NCBI GenBank assembly: GCA_018819165.1
Contig: JAHJQP010000027.1
Coordinates: forward strand, 1-5,995
DNA length: 5,995 nt
DNA from: Pseudomonadota bacterium
GTDB taxonomy: Bacteria > Desulfobacterota > Syntrophia > Syntrophales > UBA5619
Direction: 5' to 3'
Positions 1 through 5,881 of this stretch are shown here, one piece after another. Under the pieces are notes generated by a model. The model had not been told where the DNA came from. It ran no database searches and was given only the letters and a program-made list of their open reading frames with translations. A program made the translations under genes and the position numbers. Within the stretch, counting starts at the first letter, position 1; each line of letters begins with the position of its first letter.

Positions 1-150
1 AAATTGATTATTCAAATGATATCTATAGGATGAGACTATGGGAATCCCGCCGCTGAGAATTCTCCAGGGGAGGTTGACGCAATCTGTATAGCGGAGTGAT
101 TGTTTGCATTCCTTCGTGGATGAAGAGGCGGTCAAATCAGGTCGGGAACG

Positions 151-1110
151 ATGCATCTGAACCAGCTCTGGGTCTTCTACCATGTTGCGAAAAACAAAAG
201 TTTCTCCCATGCCGCAGAGGCGCTTTTTCTGAGCCAGCCATCGGTCAGCAATCAGATCAAACTCCTGGAAGAGGCTTACGGACTGAAGCTCTTCGACCGC
301 TCCGGACGGAACATAGAACTGACCAATCCCGGAGAGATCCTCCTCTCCTATGCGGAGCGGATCTTCAGCCTCGCCAAGGAGGCCGACAGCGTCATCGAGG
401 AGATCAAGGCATTGAAAGCCGGGAGTATCCGGATCAGCGCGAGCAATACTCTCGGGGCCTATTATCTCCCGGACATCCTCGATCTCTTCCAGAAGAAGCA
501 CCCCCAGGTCGAGATCTGTATGAACGTCGGCTACACCCAGACCGTGGTGGAAGATATCCTCGCCTTCCGGAGCGATCTGGGGCTGATAGGCAGGGAGGTC
601 TCTCACCCGAACATCGTCGTCATTCCCCTCTGGGAAGAGGAGCTGATCCTCATCGTCCCCCCGGACCATGTCTTTACCAAATGCGGAACCGTCGCGATTT
701 CCCGGTTGCAGGATCAGCCGTTCATCATGAATGAGAAAGGATCCGGTGGACGCGAGATCACCGAAGAGATCCTCGCGGTTGCTGCGGTCTCGCCGCGGGT
801 GGTCATGGAACTCGGCGAGAACGAGGCGGTCAAGCGGGCGGTGGCCTCGGGTCTGGGCATCGCCCTAATCTCCGCCACCGCGGCCAAAAGGGATTTGGAA
901 GCAGGCCTGATCCGGGCGGTCCGCCTGTCCGGTAACAGGATCCTCAGGAAATTCCACATCATCCATCACAAGGACAAGTACATCTCCAAACTCATCCGGG
1001 CTTTCATGGACGAGGCCCTCCGCGTTCCCGTCGTCGGCCCCCCCCCCGAGGAAAAAGAACCTCCCCAGGTACGGAAGCGTCTTCCACCGCAGTCATCCAC
1101 CCCAAGCTGA
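151..1110 (+). CDS. LysR-family transcriptional regulator (LysR-1)
   Basis: This is a 319-residue cytoplasmic DNA-binding regulator. Residues 1-60 form the winged helix-turn-helix, opening MHLNQLWVFYHVAKNKSFSH with a recognition segment AEALFLSQPSVSNQI and wing KLFDRSGRNIELT. A linker helix runs over about 61-88. The effector-binding domain covers about 91-290 and includes LGAYYLPDIL, DLGLIG and GSGGREITEE. The start is secure because a stop codon (121-123) lies upstream in frame with no other start codon between; AGG at 139-141 is a modest ribosome binding site. The core is close to the usual 290-300 residue length of the family. A proline-rich tail of about 28 residues follows, encoded from just before a run of ten C at 1038-1047. 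The protein is clearly paralogous to the regulator at 4863-5768 (both have KFHIIHHKDKY or KFYLIHHKDKY near the end). It converges on the PLP enzyme gene at 1319-2710. The target and inducer cannot be read from sequence; the divergent PLP-gene promoters are an inferred target. Confidence 0.95.
   Translation: MHLNQLWVFYHVAKNKSFSHAAEALFLSQPSVSNQIKLLEEAYGLKLFDRSGRNIELTNPGEILLSYAERIFSLAKEADSVIEEIKALKAGSIRISASNTLGAYYLPDILDLFQKKHPQVEICMNVGYTQTVVEDILAFRSDLGLIGREVSHPNIVVIPLWEEELILIVPPDHVFTKCGTVAISRLQDQPFIMNEKGSGGREITEEILAVAAVSPRVVMELGENEAVKRAVASGLGIALISATAAKRDLEAGLIRAVRLSGNRILRKFHIIHHKDKYISKLIRAFMDEALRVPVVGPPPEEKEPPQVRKRLPPQSSTPS
1038..1047 (+). repeat. C10 homopolymer inside the 3' end of LysR-1
   Basis: Ten consecutive C residues encode part of the GPPPE stretch at about residues 296-300 of LysR-1. 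A gain or loss of one base would replace the last ~20 residues and read past the present stop at 1108-1110. The DNA-binding and effector domains would be untouched. It could be a slippage-prone site or a sequencing-error hotspot. Confidence 0.9.
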
Positions 1111-1117
1111 TCCCTGC

Positions 1118-1144
1118 GATTCTTCCTCGCCACGGGAAGGAATC
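1118..1144 (+). terminator. weak hairpin after LysR-1, possible terminator
   Basis: The arms GATTCTTCC (1118-1126) and GGAAGGAATC (1135-1144) pair with one bulged base, starting 7 bases after the LysR-1 stop. The following sequence is only mildly T-rich (CGATTTTC). A second small AT-rich palindrome, TTTTC-AATATTC-GAAAA, follows at 1148-1164. This fits a weak or factor-assisted terminator in the 208-base convergent gap 1111-1318. I see nothing else in that gap. Confidence 0.3.
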
Positions 1145-1318
1145 CGATTTTCAATATTCGAAAAACGCCGCGTCCCGGTAACGGTTCGGCAATGCCTCTC
1201 TCGACGGGCGGCGGCCAGGCGTGCACGGTTCGACCCCGCCGCAACCGATGAAGGGCTGTCCCCGGCCTGAGCACGTCCGGAATCCGCCGGAGGGAGAGGA
1301 GAGGATAAAATTTGCCGG

Positions 1319-2710
1319 TCAGTAGTTCAGACCGCGCTCCACCTCGCCAATCGCCCCATCGAGGATGTCGAGGGCCCAGTCCATCTCCTCGCGGGTGATG
1401 ACGAGGGCCGGTCGGAGGGTGATCACGTTGCCTTCGATCGTCTTGCAGGCCAGCCCCTTCTCCATGCACTTGAACATGATCATCTCCGCCTCCCGGACCG
1501 CCCTCTCCTTGGTCTTCCGATCCCGGACGAGGTCGATGCCGATGTGGAGTCCGATCCCCATGACGCAGCCGATGAGGGGATGCCTCCCGGCCATCTCCCG
1601 CAGGCGCTCCAGCGTGCGGGCGCCCAAATGGGCGGCATGGTCGCAGAGGTTGTTCTTCTCGATCACCTCGATCTCTGACAGGGCGGCCGCTGCGGACAAG
1701 GCGTTTTTCTCATGGGTGTAGTGGCCGATGGAGCGGTCCTGGCAGATGTTGTATTTCTCCCGCGTGACGATCCCCGCCAGCGGGACGATCCCGCCGCCGA
1801 GCGACTTGCCGAGGACCAGGATGTCGGGCGTCAGGTAATGCTCGCTCGCGAACATCTTCCCAGTCCTCCCGAAGCCTTCGATGATCTCGTCGAAGATCAG
1901 CAGGGCGCCGTACCGTTCGCACAATGCCTTGACCCCTTCCCAGTACCTCTTGCTCGGCACGACGGGGTTTGCGGAAACCGGCTCTCCGAGCACCGCCGCC
2001 ATCTCCGGCTCCCGCCGCATGATCAGCTCGATCTGCCGGAGGCATTCGGCATCGACGTCCTCCTCTCTCGTAAAACCCCAGGGATTGCGGTAATAATTGG
2101 GGAACTCCACATGAATGGCCCCCGGAACGAGAGGGCCGAGACCGCCGTGAAAATGCTCCTCGCCCCCCACGCTCGACGCCCCGAAGCCGGCCCCGTGGAA
2201 GGAGTCCCAGAAGGAGATCGTCTTGAAACGGCCGGTCACGAGCTTCGCCAGTTTCAGGGCCATCTCGATTGCATCCGTACCTCCCGGGCAGAAGAGGGAG
2301 CGGCAGAGGTCGCCCGGCGTGATCTCCGCCAGTTTTTTTGCGAGACGGACGGCCGGGATGTTGGTGAAGCGCCGCGGGCAGAAGGTCATCGACTCGTCAA
2401 GCTGTTTCTTGACGGCCCGGACGACCTCCGGGTGGTTGAAGCCGGCGTTGTGAACGCCGTTGCCGTGCATGTCCAGATAACGCTTCCCGTTGAGATCCTC
2501 AAGCCAGGCGCCGTCGGCCTTCACAATTACATTGAGGACGGGGGTGGAAAGGCCCTGGTGGAGGAAGTGCCTCGCATCCTCCTCGAACCACCTCCTCGCT
2601 TCACCGGAGAGATTCCTTTCCCAGTACCTGTGCCGCGCAGGCGTGGTGTTGATGTCCCCCTGTTCGGCCTCGGGGCGTGTGCCCGATTGTTCGCACTGCT
2701 GTTTCACCAT
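1319..2710 (-). CDS. PLP-dependent class III aminotransferase-fold enzyme (paralogue A)
   Basis: This is a 463-residue cytoplasmic fold-type I PLP enzyme of the class III (ornithine/GABA aminotransferase) family, of normal length. Visible sites are the phosphate-binding CPGGTDA (141-147), ring-stacking SFHG (170-173), conserved EP (E243), FDEI with D274 for the pyridine nitrogen, GRTG (281-284), the Schiff-base lysine K302 in LGKSLGGG, and GHYTHEK (329-335) with T332 at the neighbouring-subunit phosphate contact. The usual DEVQ glutamine is I277. The start at 2710 is preferred over an ATG six codons upstream (2728) because AGGGAGGT sits 5 bases before it. It is roughly half identical by eye to the enzyme at 2915-4273, from GDIN near the N-terminus through to REEMDxALDI near the C-terminus. 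The N-terminus carries about nine extra residues. It may be a transaminase or an amine lyase. The substrate is unknown, and the divergent partner suggests a shared or sequential pathway. Confidence 0.93.
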   Translation of the reverse strand: MVKQQCEQSGTRPEAEQGDINTTPARHRYWERNLSGEARRWFEEDARHFLHQGLSTPVLNVIVKADGAWLEDLNGKRYLDMHGNGVHNAGFNHPEVVRAVKKQLDESMTFCPRRFTNIPAVRLAKKLAEITPGDLCRSLFCPGGTDAIEMALKLAKLVTGRFKTISFWDSFHGAGFGASSVGGEEHFHGGLGPLVPGAIHVEFPNYYRNPWGFTREEDVDAECLRQIELIMRREPEMAAVLGEPVSANPVVPSKRYWEGVKALCERYGALLIFDEIIEGFGRTGKMFASEHYLTPDILVLGKSLGGGIVPLAGIVTREKYNICQDRSIGHYTHEKNALSAAAALSEIEVIEKNNLCDHAAHLGARTLERLREMAGRHPLIGCVMGIGLHIGIDLVRDRKTKERAVREAEMIMFKCMEKGLACKTIEGNVITLRPALVITREEMDWALDILDGAIGEVERGLNY

Positions 2711-2715
2711 GCAAA

Positions 2716-2723
2716 ACCTCCCT
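2716..2723 (-). promoter_or_regulatory. ribosome binding site of paralogue A
   Basis: AGGGAGGT on the minus strand lies 5 bases upstream of the ATG at 2710-2708. It decides the start against the upstream in-frame ATG at 2728. The same octamer precedes the biotin carrier gene. Confidence 0.85.
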
Positions 2724-2773
2724 GACAAGATGAGACCGTTCGGGGTTGAGAAGAGAGCTGAATATTTTACGCA

Positions 2774-2802
2774 ATTATTCTCCTGTCAACGGTTCAGATC
2801 AA
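2774..2802 (-). promoter_or_regulatory. candidate sigma70 promoter of paralogue A
   Basis: On the minus strand, TTGATC (2802-2797) and AATAAT (2779-2774) are separated by 17 bases, matching 4/6 and 5/6 of the consensus. This would start transcription near 2767 and give a leader of about 57 bases. A competing TTGACA (2789-2784) has only poorly placed -10 partners, such as TAAAAT 14 bases downstream. Confidence 0.5.
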
Positions 2803-2839
2803 GGGAAAAAAAGTGATTCATACCATAACAAAAGAAAAA

Positions 2840-2874
2840 TTGACTTGACATGGCCGGGATGTTACGGAAAACAT
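2840..2874 (+). promoter_or_regulatory. -35 box and palindrome upstream of paralogue B; candidate activator-dependent promoter
   Basis: Overlapping TTGACT (2840-2845) and perfect TTGACA (2845-2850) boxes precede the second PLP gene, but no good -10 lies 16-19 bases downstream. A strong -35 with a poor -10 is common at promoters that need an activator. The palindrome ATGTT-N6-AACAT (2859-2874) lies where the -10 should be and is a candidate operator. The function is inferred from position only. Confidence 0.4.
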
Positions 2875-2900
2875 GTAGTAATTTACAATCAATTCCGGAT

Positions 2901-2907
2901 GGAGGAG
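2901..2907 (+). promoter_or_regulatory. ribosome binding site of paralogue B
   Basis: GGAGGAG ends 7 bases before the ATG at 2915. A nearer ATG at 2908 is out of frame and too close to the site. Confidence 0.85.
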
Positions 2908-2914
2908 ATGACCA

Positions 2915-4273
2915 ATGCAAAAGCTTCACAGATCGGAAGGCGATATCAATATCTCCCCGCGGCGGCAGAAATGGCAGGAGGAAAACCTGAATGAGGAGAC
3001 GCGGGCGCTCCTCGCGGAGGACGAAAAATACTTCCTCAAACAGTCCCTCTCCACCCCCTGCCTCAATGCCATGCGCGCCTGCGAAGGAATCTGGATCGAA
3101 GACATCCAGGGCAGGCGCTACATGGACTTCCACGGGAACAACGTCCATCAGGTCGGCTTCGCCAACCCGGCGGTGATTGCCGCAATCAAGGAACAGCTCG
3201 ACCGGCTCTCCTTCTGCACCCGGCGCTATACGAACCGCGTCGCCGTCGATCTGGCCCGGAAGCTCGCCGAGATCGCCCCGGGGGACTTGAACCGCGTCCT
3301 CTTCTGTCCGGGCGGGGCCGAGGCGATCGGCATGGCCCTCAAGCTCGCCCGCATCGCCACCGGCCGCCACAAAACGATCTCCATGTGGGACTCTTTTCAT
3401 GGGGCGTCGCTGGATGCGATCTCCATCGGCGGGGAGGCGATCTTCCGGCAGGACATGGGTCCGCTCCTGCCCGGCACGGAACATGTTCCGCCTCCCGACG
3501 AATACCACTGCATCTATGAATGTCGCGGCCGCGGCGGCTGCGATATGATGTGCGCCCGCTACGTGGAATACGTCCTGGAGAAAGAAGGGGATGTCGCCGC
3601 CGTGATCGCCGAGCCGATCCGGAGCACCCCCTACATCCCGAAACCCGAATACTGGCAGATCATCCGGAAAGCCTGCGACCGTCACGGCGCACTGCTCATC
3701 TTCGATGAGATCCCCCATGCCCTCGGCCGGACCGGCCGGATGTTCACCTGCGAAAATTTTGACGTCATCCCCGACATGCTGGTCCTCGGCAAGGGGCTGG
3801 GCGGGGGCGTCTTCCCTCTGGCGGCCCTCATCGCCCGGGAGGGGCTCGATGTGGCCGGGAACCGCGCCCTGGGCCACTACACCCACGAAAAAAGCCCTGT
3901 CGCCTGCGCTGCAGCCCTGGCGACGATCCGCTATGTGGAGGAAAAGGAGCTGGCGCAGCATGCCCGCGAGCTCGGACAGCATGCCCTCGGGCGGATGACG
4001 GAGATGATGCAGCGGCACCCCCTGATCGGCGATGTCCGCGGTCTGGGACTCTTCCTGGGCATCGAGCTGGTGAAAGACCGGGCGACCGGCGAGCGGGCCA
4101 CGGAAGAAGCGGAGACAGTCATGTATGCCGCCCTCAACCGCGGCCTCAGTTTCAAGCTCACGATGGGGAACATCCTCACGCTGACGCCCGCCCTGACGAT
4201 CACGCGCGAAGAGATGGACCGGGCGCTGGATATCATCGAGGCGTGCTTGAGCGAGGTCGAAAAGGCAGCCTGA
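2915..4273 (+). CDS. PLP-dependent class III aminotransferase-fold enzyme (paralogue B), PbfA-like
   Basis: This is a 452-residue cytoplasmic fold-type I PLP enzyme. Visible sites are CPGGAEA (131-137), SFHG (160-163), AEP with E233, FDEI with D264, GRTG (271-274), Schiff-base K293 in LGKGLGGG, and GHYTHEK (320-326) with T323. The DEVQ position reads DEIP, so the glutamine that usually touches the PLP ring hydroxyl is P267. A four-cysteine cluster (C199, C203, C209, C213) sits in an extended segment that paralogue A fills without it. From memory, the GDIN N-terminal motif, DFHGNNVHQVG and this cysteine segment match proteins annotated as (R)-1-hydroxy-2-aminoethylphosphonate ammonia-lyase (PbfA), which releases ammonia to give phosphonoacetaldehyde. 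That assignment is not proven, since no phosphonate gene is in view. A related amine lyase or transaminase is equally compatible. The gene is divergent from paralogue A and ends at a strong terminator. Confidence 0.94.
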   Translation: MQKLHRSEGDINISPRRQKWQEENLNEETRALLAEDEKYFLKQSLSTPCLNAMRACEGIWIEDIQGRRYMDFHGNNVHQVGFANPAVIAAIKEQLDRLSFCTRRYTNRVAVDLARKLAEIAPGDLNRVLFCPGGAEAIGMALKLARIATGRHKTISMWDSFHGASLDAISIGGEAIFRQDMGPLLPGTEHVPPPDEYHCIYECRGRGGCDMMCARYVEYVLEKEGDVAAVIAEPIRSTPYIPKPEYWQIIRKACDRHGALLIFDEIPHALGRTGRMFTCENFDVIPDMLVLGKGLGGGVFPLAALIAREGLDVAGNRALGHYTHEKSPVACAAALATIRYVEEKELAQHARELGQHALGRMTEMMQRHPLIGDVRGLGLFLGIELVKDRATGERATEEAETVMYAALNRGLSFKLTMGNILTLTPALTITREEMDRALDIIEACLSEVEKAA

Positions 4274-4305
4274 GCACCCGCACCGCACCGAAATATGATT
4301 CCGAC

Positions 4306-4349
4306 ATAATAAAGAAGGCACAGGCCAGGTCTGTGCCTTCTTCATTATG
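4306..4349. terminator. bidirectional hairpin terminator between convergent genes
   Basis: A perfect 12-bp stem (4312-4323 with 4331-4342, AAGAAGGCACAG and CTGTGCCTTCTT) closes a 7-base loop. After one mismatch, six more outer pairs follow (4305-4310 with 4344-4349). It sits 32 bases after the stop of paralogue B and 32 bases beyond the end of the biotin carrier gene. The minus-strand downstream side (CTTCTTTATTAT) is more T-rich than the plus side (CTTCTTCATTAT). It can serve both genes and is probably more efficient for the carrier gene. Confidence 0.85.
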
Positions 4350-4380
4350 ACTATCCCTGAAATGTCCTGAAGCGAGCTTT

Positions 4381-4596
4381 TTACTCGATGACCATCATGA
4401 TCTGTTCGGTTTCGACGCTGTCATTGGCTTTGACCTTGATCTCCTTTACGGTCCCGCCGGCAGGCGCGTAAATCGGATTTTCCATCTTCATGGCCTCCAG
4501 CATGATGACTTCGTCGTCTTCATTGACCTTGTCACCCACATTGACCATAACCTCAAGAATCTTACCCGGCATCGGCGCTCTCAACTCGATACTCAT
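4381..4596 (-). CDS. free-standing biotin carboxyl carrier protein (biotinyl domain)
   Basis: This is a 71-residue protein made almost entirely of one biotinyl/lipoyl attachment domain. It opens with APMPGKILEVMV, carries the biotin attachment motif EAMKM with K37 as the acceptor lysine, and closes with APAGGTVKEI. Such carriers swing carboxybiotin between a biotin carboxylase and a carboxyltransferase or decarboxylase, in acyl-CoA carboxylases or sodium-pumping decarboxylases. AMKM rather than DKA indicates biotin rather than lipoate. The start at 4596 is chosen because AGGGAGGT (4611-4604) lies 7 bases upstream. An in-frame ATG at 4671 would add 25 residues (SRSGTGAIKEAIKEV and so on) not expected for the family. 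No carboxylase or transferase subunit is in the window, so its partner must be encoded elsewhere. Confidence 0.92.
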   Translation of the reverse strand: MSIELRAPMPGKILEVMVNVGDKVNEDDEVIMLEAMKMENPIYAPAGGTVKEIKVKANDSVETEQIMMVIE

Positions 4597-4603
4597 TATC
4601 CTT

Positions 4604-4611
4604 ACCTCCCT
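4604..4611 (-). promoter_or_regulatory. ribosome binding site of the biotin carrier gene
   Basis: AGGGAGGT on the minus strand lies 7 bases from the ATG at 4596-4594. It settles the start in favour of the 71-residue form. Confidence 0.85.
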
Positions 4612-4675
4612 GATATGATGATGAACCTCTTTAATAGCTTCCTTTATAGCCCCCGTCCCGCTGCGACTCATTCCC

Positions 4676-4699
4676 GCCCTCTGCTCAACCGTCGAGGGC
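4676..4699 (-). other. small hairpin in the leader of the biotin carrier gene
   Basis: GCCCTC (4676-4681) pairs with GAGGGC (4694-4699) around a 12-base loop. It lies in the roughly 135-base leader predicted between the carrier promoter and its ATG. No known riboswitch or attenuator is recognised; it may be chance in GC-rich sequence. Confidence 0.3.
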
Positions 4700-4738
4700 T
4701 TACCCCACCAGGTGATGAACCGGCATATTGTCTGTGCT

Positions 4739-4765
4739 TCTATAATTACTGAGCGCTCAAGTCAA
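4739..4765 (-). promoter_or_regulatory. candidate promoter of the biotin carrier gene
   Basis: On the minus strand, TTGACT (4765-4760) and TATAGA (4744-4739) are separated by 15 bases, or 16 if the -35 is read as CTTGAC. The spacing is slightly short. Transcription would start near 4732, leaving a long leader. The GAGCGCTC palindrome (4751-4758) lies in the spacer and is a possible regulator contact. Confidence 0.45.
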
Positions 4766-4795
4766 GGATAAAGTGCAGCCGCGAGAAGCCTTGAC
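4761..4795. repeat. inverted repeat GTCAAGG-N21-CCTTGAC spanning two divergent -35 boxes
   Basis: Arms at 4761-4767 and 4789-4795 are perfect 7-base inverted copies. Each arm contains the -35 core of one divergent promoter, for the biotin carrier gene (leftward) and LysR-2 (rightward). The symmetry could come merely from two -35 boxes back to back, or it could be an autoregulatory LysR site. Confidence 0.5.
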
Positions 4796-4820
4796 AAATT
4801 GCTAAAGATCAACGTAAAAT
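4791..4820 (+). promoter_or_regulatory. sigma70 promoter of LysR-2
   Basis: TTGACA (4791-4796, 6/6 consensus) and TAAAAT (4815-4820, 5/6) are separated by 18 bases. The predicted start near 4827 gives a leader of about 36 bases. This is the best promoter in the window by consensus. Confidence 0.65.
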
Positions 4821-4862
4821 AAGTCAAAATAATAAATTTCACGCTATAGATAATTGATTGTC

Positions 4863-5768
4863 ATGAACCTTAACCAACTCAAACTCTTCTACATGGCCGC
4901 AAAACACGGAAGTCTGAGCGCCGCCGCAGAGGCTATGTGCATCACCCAACCAGCCGTCACGAAGGGAATCCAGCGTCTCCAGGAGTATTACGAGATCAAA
5001 CTATTCAACCGCTTCGGAAAGAAGATGGCCCTGACCGATGCGGGGGAAGTCCTTTACGGCATCGCCGAATCCATCTTCGAGATGGAGAATCAGGCGGAAG
5101 AAAGCCTCCGGGATTTTCAGCAGAGGAAACGCGGCTTCATCCGCATCCTCTCCAGCGAGAGTTTCGGCTCTTATTACCTCCCATTCATCATCAACCGTTT
5201 CAGCAACGCGAACCCCAGGATCAGGATTTCCGTGGATCTCCTGCCGACGGAGCAGATCGTGGAGAAAACCGCGGCGCTCAGCAACGATCTTGGATTCATC
5301 TCCTATCCCGTTCCCCACAAGAAACTCTTCATGCGGGAAATCTTGGAGGACAGCTACCAGATCATCGTCCCCCCGGGACACCCTTTCGCGCTGAAGGCTG
5401 TCATCGAACCCGAGGATCTGGCGGGGCAGCCCGTCATCGTCCATGAGAAGGGATCGGCGCCCCGGAAGAGCACCGAAGAGTTTGCCGGGAAGCACAATAT
5501 TAATCTCACGATTCCCCTCGAGCTCTCCAACAACGAGGCGATCAAGACCGCCGTGGAGGAGGGAGTGGGGATCGCCATAATCACGCGGCGCGTCGTCAGC
5601 AAGGAGATCGAGATGGGAAAGCTCAGGGCGATCCCCCTGTCGGACCCGTCCATGACGCGGAAATTCTATCTTATTCACCACAAGGACAAGTATCTGTCCC
5701 GGCCGCTCCAGAGCCTCATCGACATGGTCGATCAATGGGCCTCCGAATACAGCCGGGGACTTCGCTGA
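4863..5768 (+). CDS. LysR-family transcriptional regulator (LysR-2)
   Basis: This is a 301-residue DNA-binding regulator of normal family length. Residues 1-60 form the winged helix-turn-helix (opening MNLNQLKLFYMAAKHGSLSA, recognition segment AEAMCITQPAVTKGI, wing KLFNRFGKKMALT). A linker helix covers about 61-88. The effector domain covers about 91-290 (FGSYYLPFII, DLGFIS, EKGSAPRKSTEE, EAIKTAVEEGVGIAI). ATG 4863 is chosen because it aligns with the start of LysR-1. A TTG at 4854 would add three residues, and a stop precedes it at 4851. No clear ribosome binding site is visible for either. It is paralogous to LysR-1 along its whole length but lacks that protein's proline-rich tail. It is divergent from the biotin carrier gene, and a LysR regulator often controls its divergent neighbour and itself. 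Control of the PLP genes is also possible. The effector is unknown. Confidence 0.95.
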   Translation: MNLNQLKLFYMAAKHGSLSAAAEAMCITQPAVTKGIQRLQEYYEIKLFNRFGKKMALTDAGEVLYGIAESIFEMENQAEESLRDFQQRKRGFIRILSSESFGSYYLPFIINRFSNANPRIRISVDLLPTEQIVEKTAALSNDLGFISYPVPHKKLFMREILEDSYQIIVPPGHPFALKAVIEPEDLAGQPVIVHEKGSAPRKSTEEFAGKHNINLTIPLELSNNEAIKTAVEEGVGIAIITRRVVSKEIEMGKLRAIPLSDPSMTRKFYLIHHKDKYLSRPLQSLIDMVDQWASEYSRGLR

Positions 5769-5881
5769 TATTGATTATTCCGGAAGAGACTTTCATGAAG
5801 CTTTCAGTTGAGAAGGCGCCTCGCCCCCCGGGTCTCGGTGAGGGCAGACAGGCGGCGAGATCCGATTCAACAACCGCTAAG

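Noticed and set aside
1..150. Promoter for LysR-1 built on TTGACG at 74-79
   Set aside because: No acceptable -10 box lies at 16-19 bases. TATAGC at 87-92 is too close. The region probably holds the promoter, but I cannot place it.
1712..2725. Open frame of 337 codons on the plus strand, antisense to paralogue A
   Set aside because: It is low-complexity charged sequence without recognisable domains and mirrors a clearly coding minus-strand gene.
2849..2870. Sigma54-type promoter upstream of paralogue B, based on TGGC at 2851-2854
   Set aside because: No GC-containing -12 element is found at the required spacing.
2786..4345. Long open frame of 519 codons on the minus strand, antisense to paralogue B
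   Set aside because: It is a shadow of GC-rich codon use. It runs through the terminator and shows no family motif, while the plus-strand frame has complete PLP-enzyme motifs and a ribosome binding site.
4597..4671. N-terminal extension of the biotin carrier to an ATG at 4671
   Set aside because: The strong AGGGAGGT site sits just before the internal ATG, and the extra residues do not resemble a carrier domain.
3..5780. 11-base direct repeat ATTGATTATTC at 3-13 and 5770-5780, suggesting attachment sites or element ends
   Set aside because: A few matches of this length are expected by chance in 6 kb, and there is no integrase, transposase or inverted terminal repeat.
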